DNA of 63,374 nucleotides. Origin: Bacteroidaceae bacterium. GTDB taxonomy: Bacteria; Bacteroidota; Bacteroidia; Bacteroidales; Bacteroidaceae. Positions 62,587 through 63,374 of this stretch are shown here, piece by piece. The notes beneath the pieces are model-generated. The model saw only the letters and a list, made by a program, of their open reading frames with translations. It did no database searches and was not told where the DNA came from. The stretch spans positions 1 to 63,374 of the forward strand of contig JAFXXQ010000007.1 in NCBI GenBank assembly GCA_017542145.1, in the 5' to 3' direction. The position numbers and the translations under genes were made by a program. How positions within the stretch are numbered: the stretch's first letter is position 1; the number at the start of each line of letters is the position of its first letter.

Positions 62587-63374
62587 ATGAATCGCCCTCG
62601 CCACCTATACCCCATCGTTCTATTCCTGCTCCTTTTGCTGACAGCCTCCGTCACCTCCTGCCGCAGGGATGCCGCTTTTCACGATGCCCTGCTTCGTGCC
62701 GAAGCCCTCATGGAGACAGACCCCCAGCAAGCACGCGCGGTGCTTGCTGAGATTGAAGATTCAATATTGAAGATTGAAGATTATCCTGCGGAAGAGGCAG
62801 GCCAGAAGGCGAGAAAAAATTTTCAATCTTCAATCTTCAATTTTCAATCTAAGTCGGAGGCCGCTCTTTACGCCCTCCTTCGCACCCAGGCTGACTACAA
62901 ATGCGACGTTCCGCTGACGTCCGACTCCCTTATCCTTCTTGCTACGGACTACTATGGCACCAAGCGCAAGAGCCAACGTGCCGCCCTCGCCCAGCACTAT
63001 CTCGGCTGCACCTACAGAGAAATGCATCGCGATTTGGATGCCATTGAGGCCCAGCTTCGGGCTACTACGCTCTTTCCCGATACGACCAACAAATACTATG
63101 CTCATAGCTTACTTCATTTGGGACTTCTTTATTCCAAGCACTATATGGTGGATAGCGCCTGGGTGGCTTTCGGACGCTACCGCCGGACAGAATCCTGCAA
63201 TTCCGATTCAGCGAACATCGGCTATGCCGACTTTTATATGGGGACTATTGCCTTGTATCATGATGATGACGAGTTGACGGACAGCTTATTCCAATGTGTC
63301 TTGAATAATACGAAAACTACAAATTATAATCGTTTCACAACTTATTTCCAGTTAGCTAAACTTCGGTTTTATCA
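62587..63374 (+). CDS. TPR-type lipoprotein, start only (runs off window)
   Basis: Open from the ATG at 62587 to the window end, 262 codons. The signal peptide ends TSVTSC (cysteine 25), so the protein is a lipoprotein. Then helical repeats (DAIEAQLRATTLFPDTTNKYYAHSLLHLGLLYSKHYMVDSAWVAF) resemble tetratricopeptide units found in Bacteroidales membrane-anchored proteins. Bases 62751-62850 carry an inverted TTGAAGATTGAAGA array kept in frame. The C-terminal region is unknown. Confidence 0.75.
   Translation, partial: MNRPRHLYPIVLFLLLLLTASVTSCRRDAAFHDALLRAEALMETDPQQARAVLAEIEDSILKIEDYPAEEAGQKARKNFQSSIFNFQSKSEAALYALLRTQADYKCDVPLTSDSLILLATDYYGTKRKSQRAALAQHYLGCTYREMHRDLDAIEAQLRATTLFPDTTNKYYAHSLLHLGLLYSKHYMVDSAWVAFGRYRRTESCNSDSANIGYADFYMGTIALYHDDDELTDSLFQCVLNNTKTTNYNRFTTYFQLAKLRFY
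62751..62850 (+). repeat. In-frame inverted TTGAAGA array in the last gene
   Basis: GATTGAAGATTCAATATTGAAGATTGAAGATT is followed, after about 35 bases, by TTTTCAATCTTCAATCTTCAATTTTCAATC. Encodes EDSILKIEDY and FQSSIFNFQSK. The halves can pair in the mRNA. Confidence 0.8.

Overview
The window looks like chromosomal DNA of a GC-rich Bacteroidales bacterium, probably a Prevotellaceae relative. Support comes from the Bacteroidetes promoter signature (TTTG, about 19-20 bases, TAnnTTTG) ahead of many genes, and from lineage-typical families: PorQ and PorD of type IX secretion, DUF4270, DUF4835, DUF4861, DUF3127, a START-like protein, and a Rho factor with a long disordered insertion. No rRNA operon or CRISPR array was seen.

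Layout. 1-960: N-terminus of an ISL3-family transposase running off the left edge, then non-coding DNA. 964-9372: methylmalonyl-CoA mutase (mutA, mutB), an Uup-type ABC-F ATPase, a DUF5009-type membrane acyltransferase, a small lipoprotein, tRNA-Met(CAT) and a START-like protein. 9620-13377: LptF/LptG permease, aspartate aminotransferase and a small beta-barrel-like protein.

13395-21324 is the most unusual part. Four arrays of a GGATAC word are arranged as two head-to-head pairs. The outermost two are inverted 51-bp copies with one mismatch. The first pair brackets an HU-like DNA-binding protein. The second pair brackets an AT-rich GmrSD-type (DUF262/DUF1524) endonuclease, an Avd-like four-helix-bundle protein, two unknown proteins, a BT4734-like/DUF3987 primase-helicase and a translationally coupled OB-fold protein. 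Between the pairs lies an AT-rich cruciform-like segment. This resembles a defence-plus-replication island without an integrase.

21319-40347: DPP-IV-like peptidase, RsmI-like methyltransferase, DUF4861 protein with phosphoglycolate phosphatase, a hemerythrin-LuxR regulator, a glycogen-synthase N-domain, DUF4270 lipoprotein, then a tightly overlapping set of GH51 arabinofuranosidase, sugar porter and DUF5107-TPR protein that runs into mfd. 40507-43063: porQ-cmk-ispH operon. 43220-47527: TonB with a 14-C tract, polyprenyl synthetase, TatD, acyl-ACP thioesterase and DUF1349 protein. 47633-53906: tRNA-Asp, acetyltransferase, glycosyltransferase, membrane protein, recR, engB and rho. 54093-60027: DUF3127 SSB-like protein, dnaN, exonuclease, porD, recN and rlmB. 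60068-63374: a pseudo-protease/TPR protein, a YiiX-like lipoprotein hydrolase and a truncated TPR lipoprotein.

A second theme is a set of 6-9-base words repeated in tandem and usually followed by their inverted copies. They fill many intergenic gaps and also lie in frame inside genes (abc-f, primase, DPP-IV, tatD, the YiiX-like gene and the last gene), where they create linker or even signal-peptide sequence. All functional calls come from reading the sequence; no database search was run.
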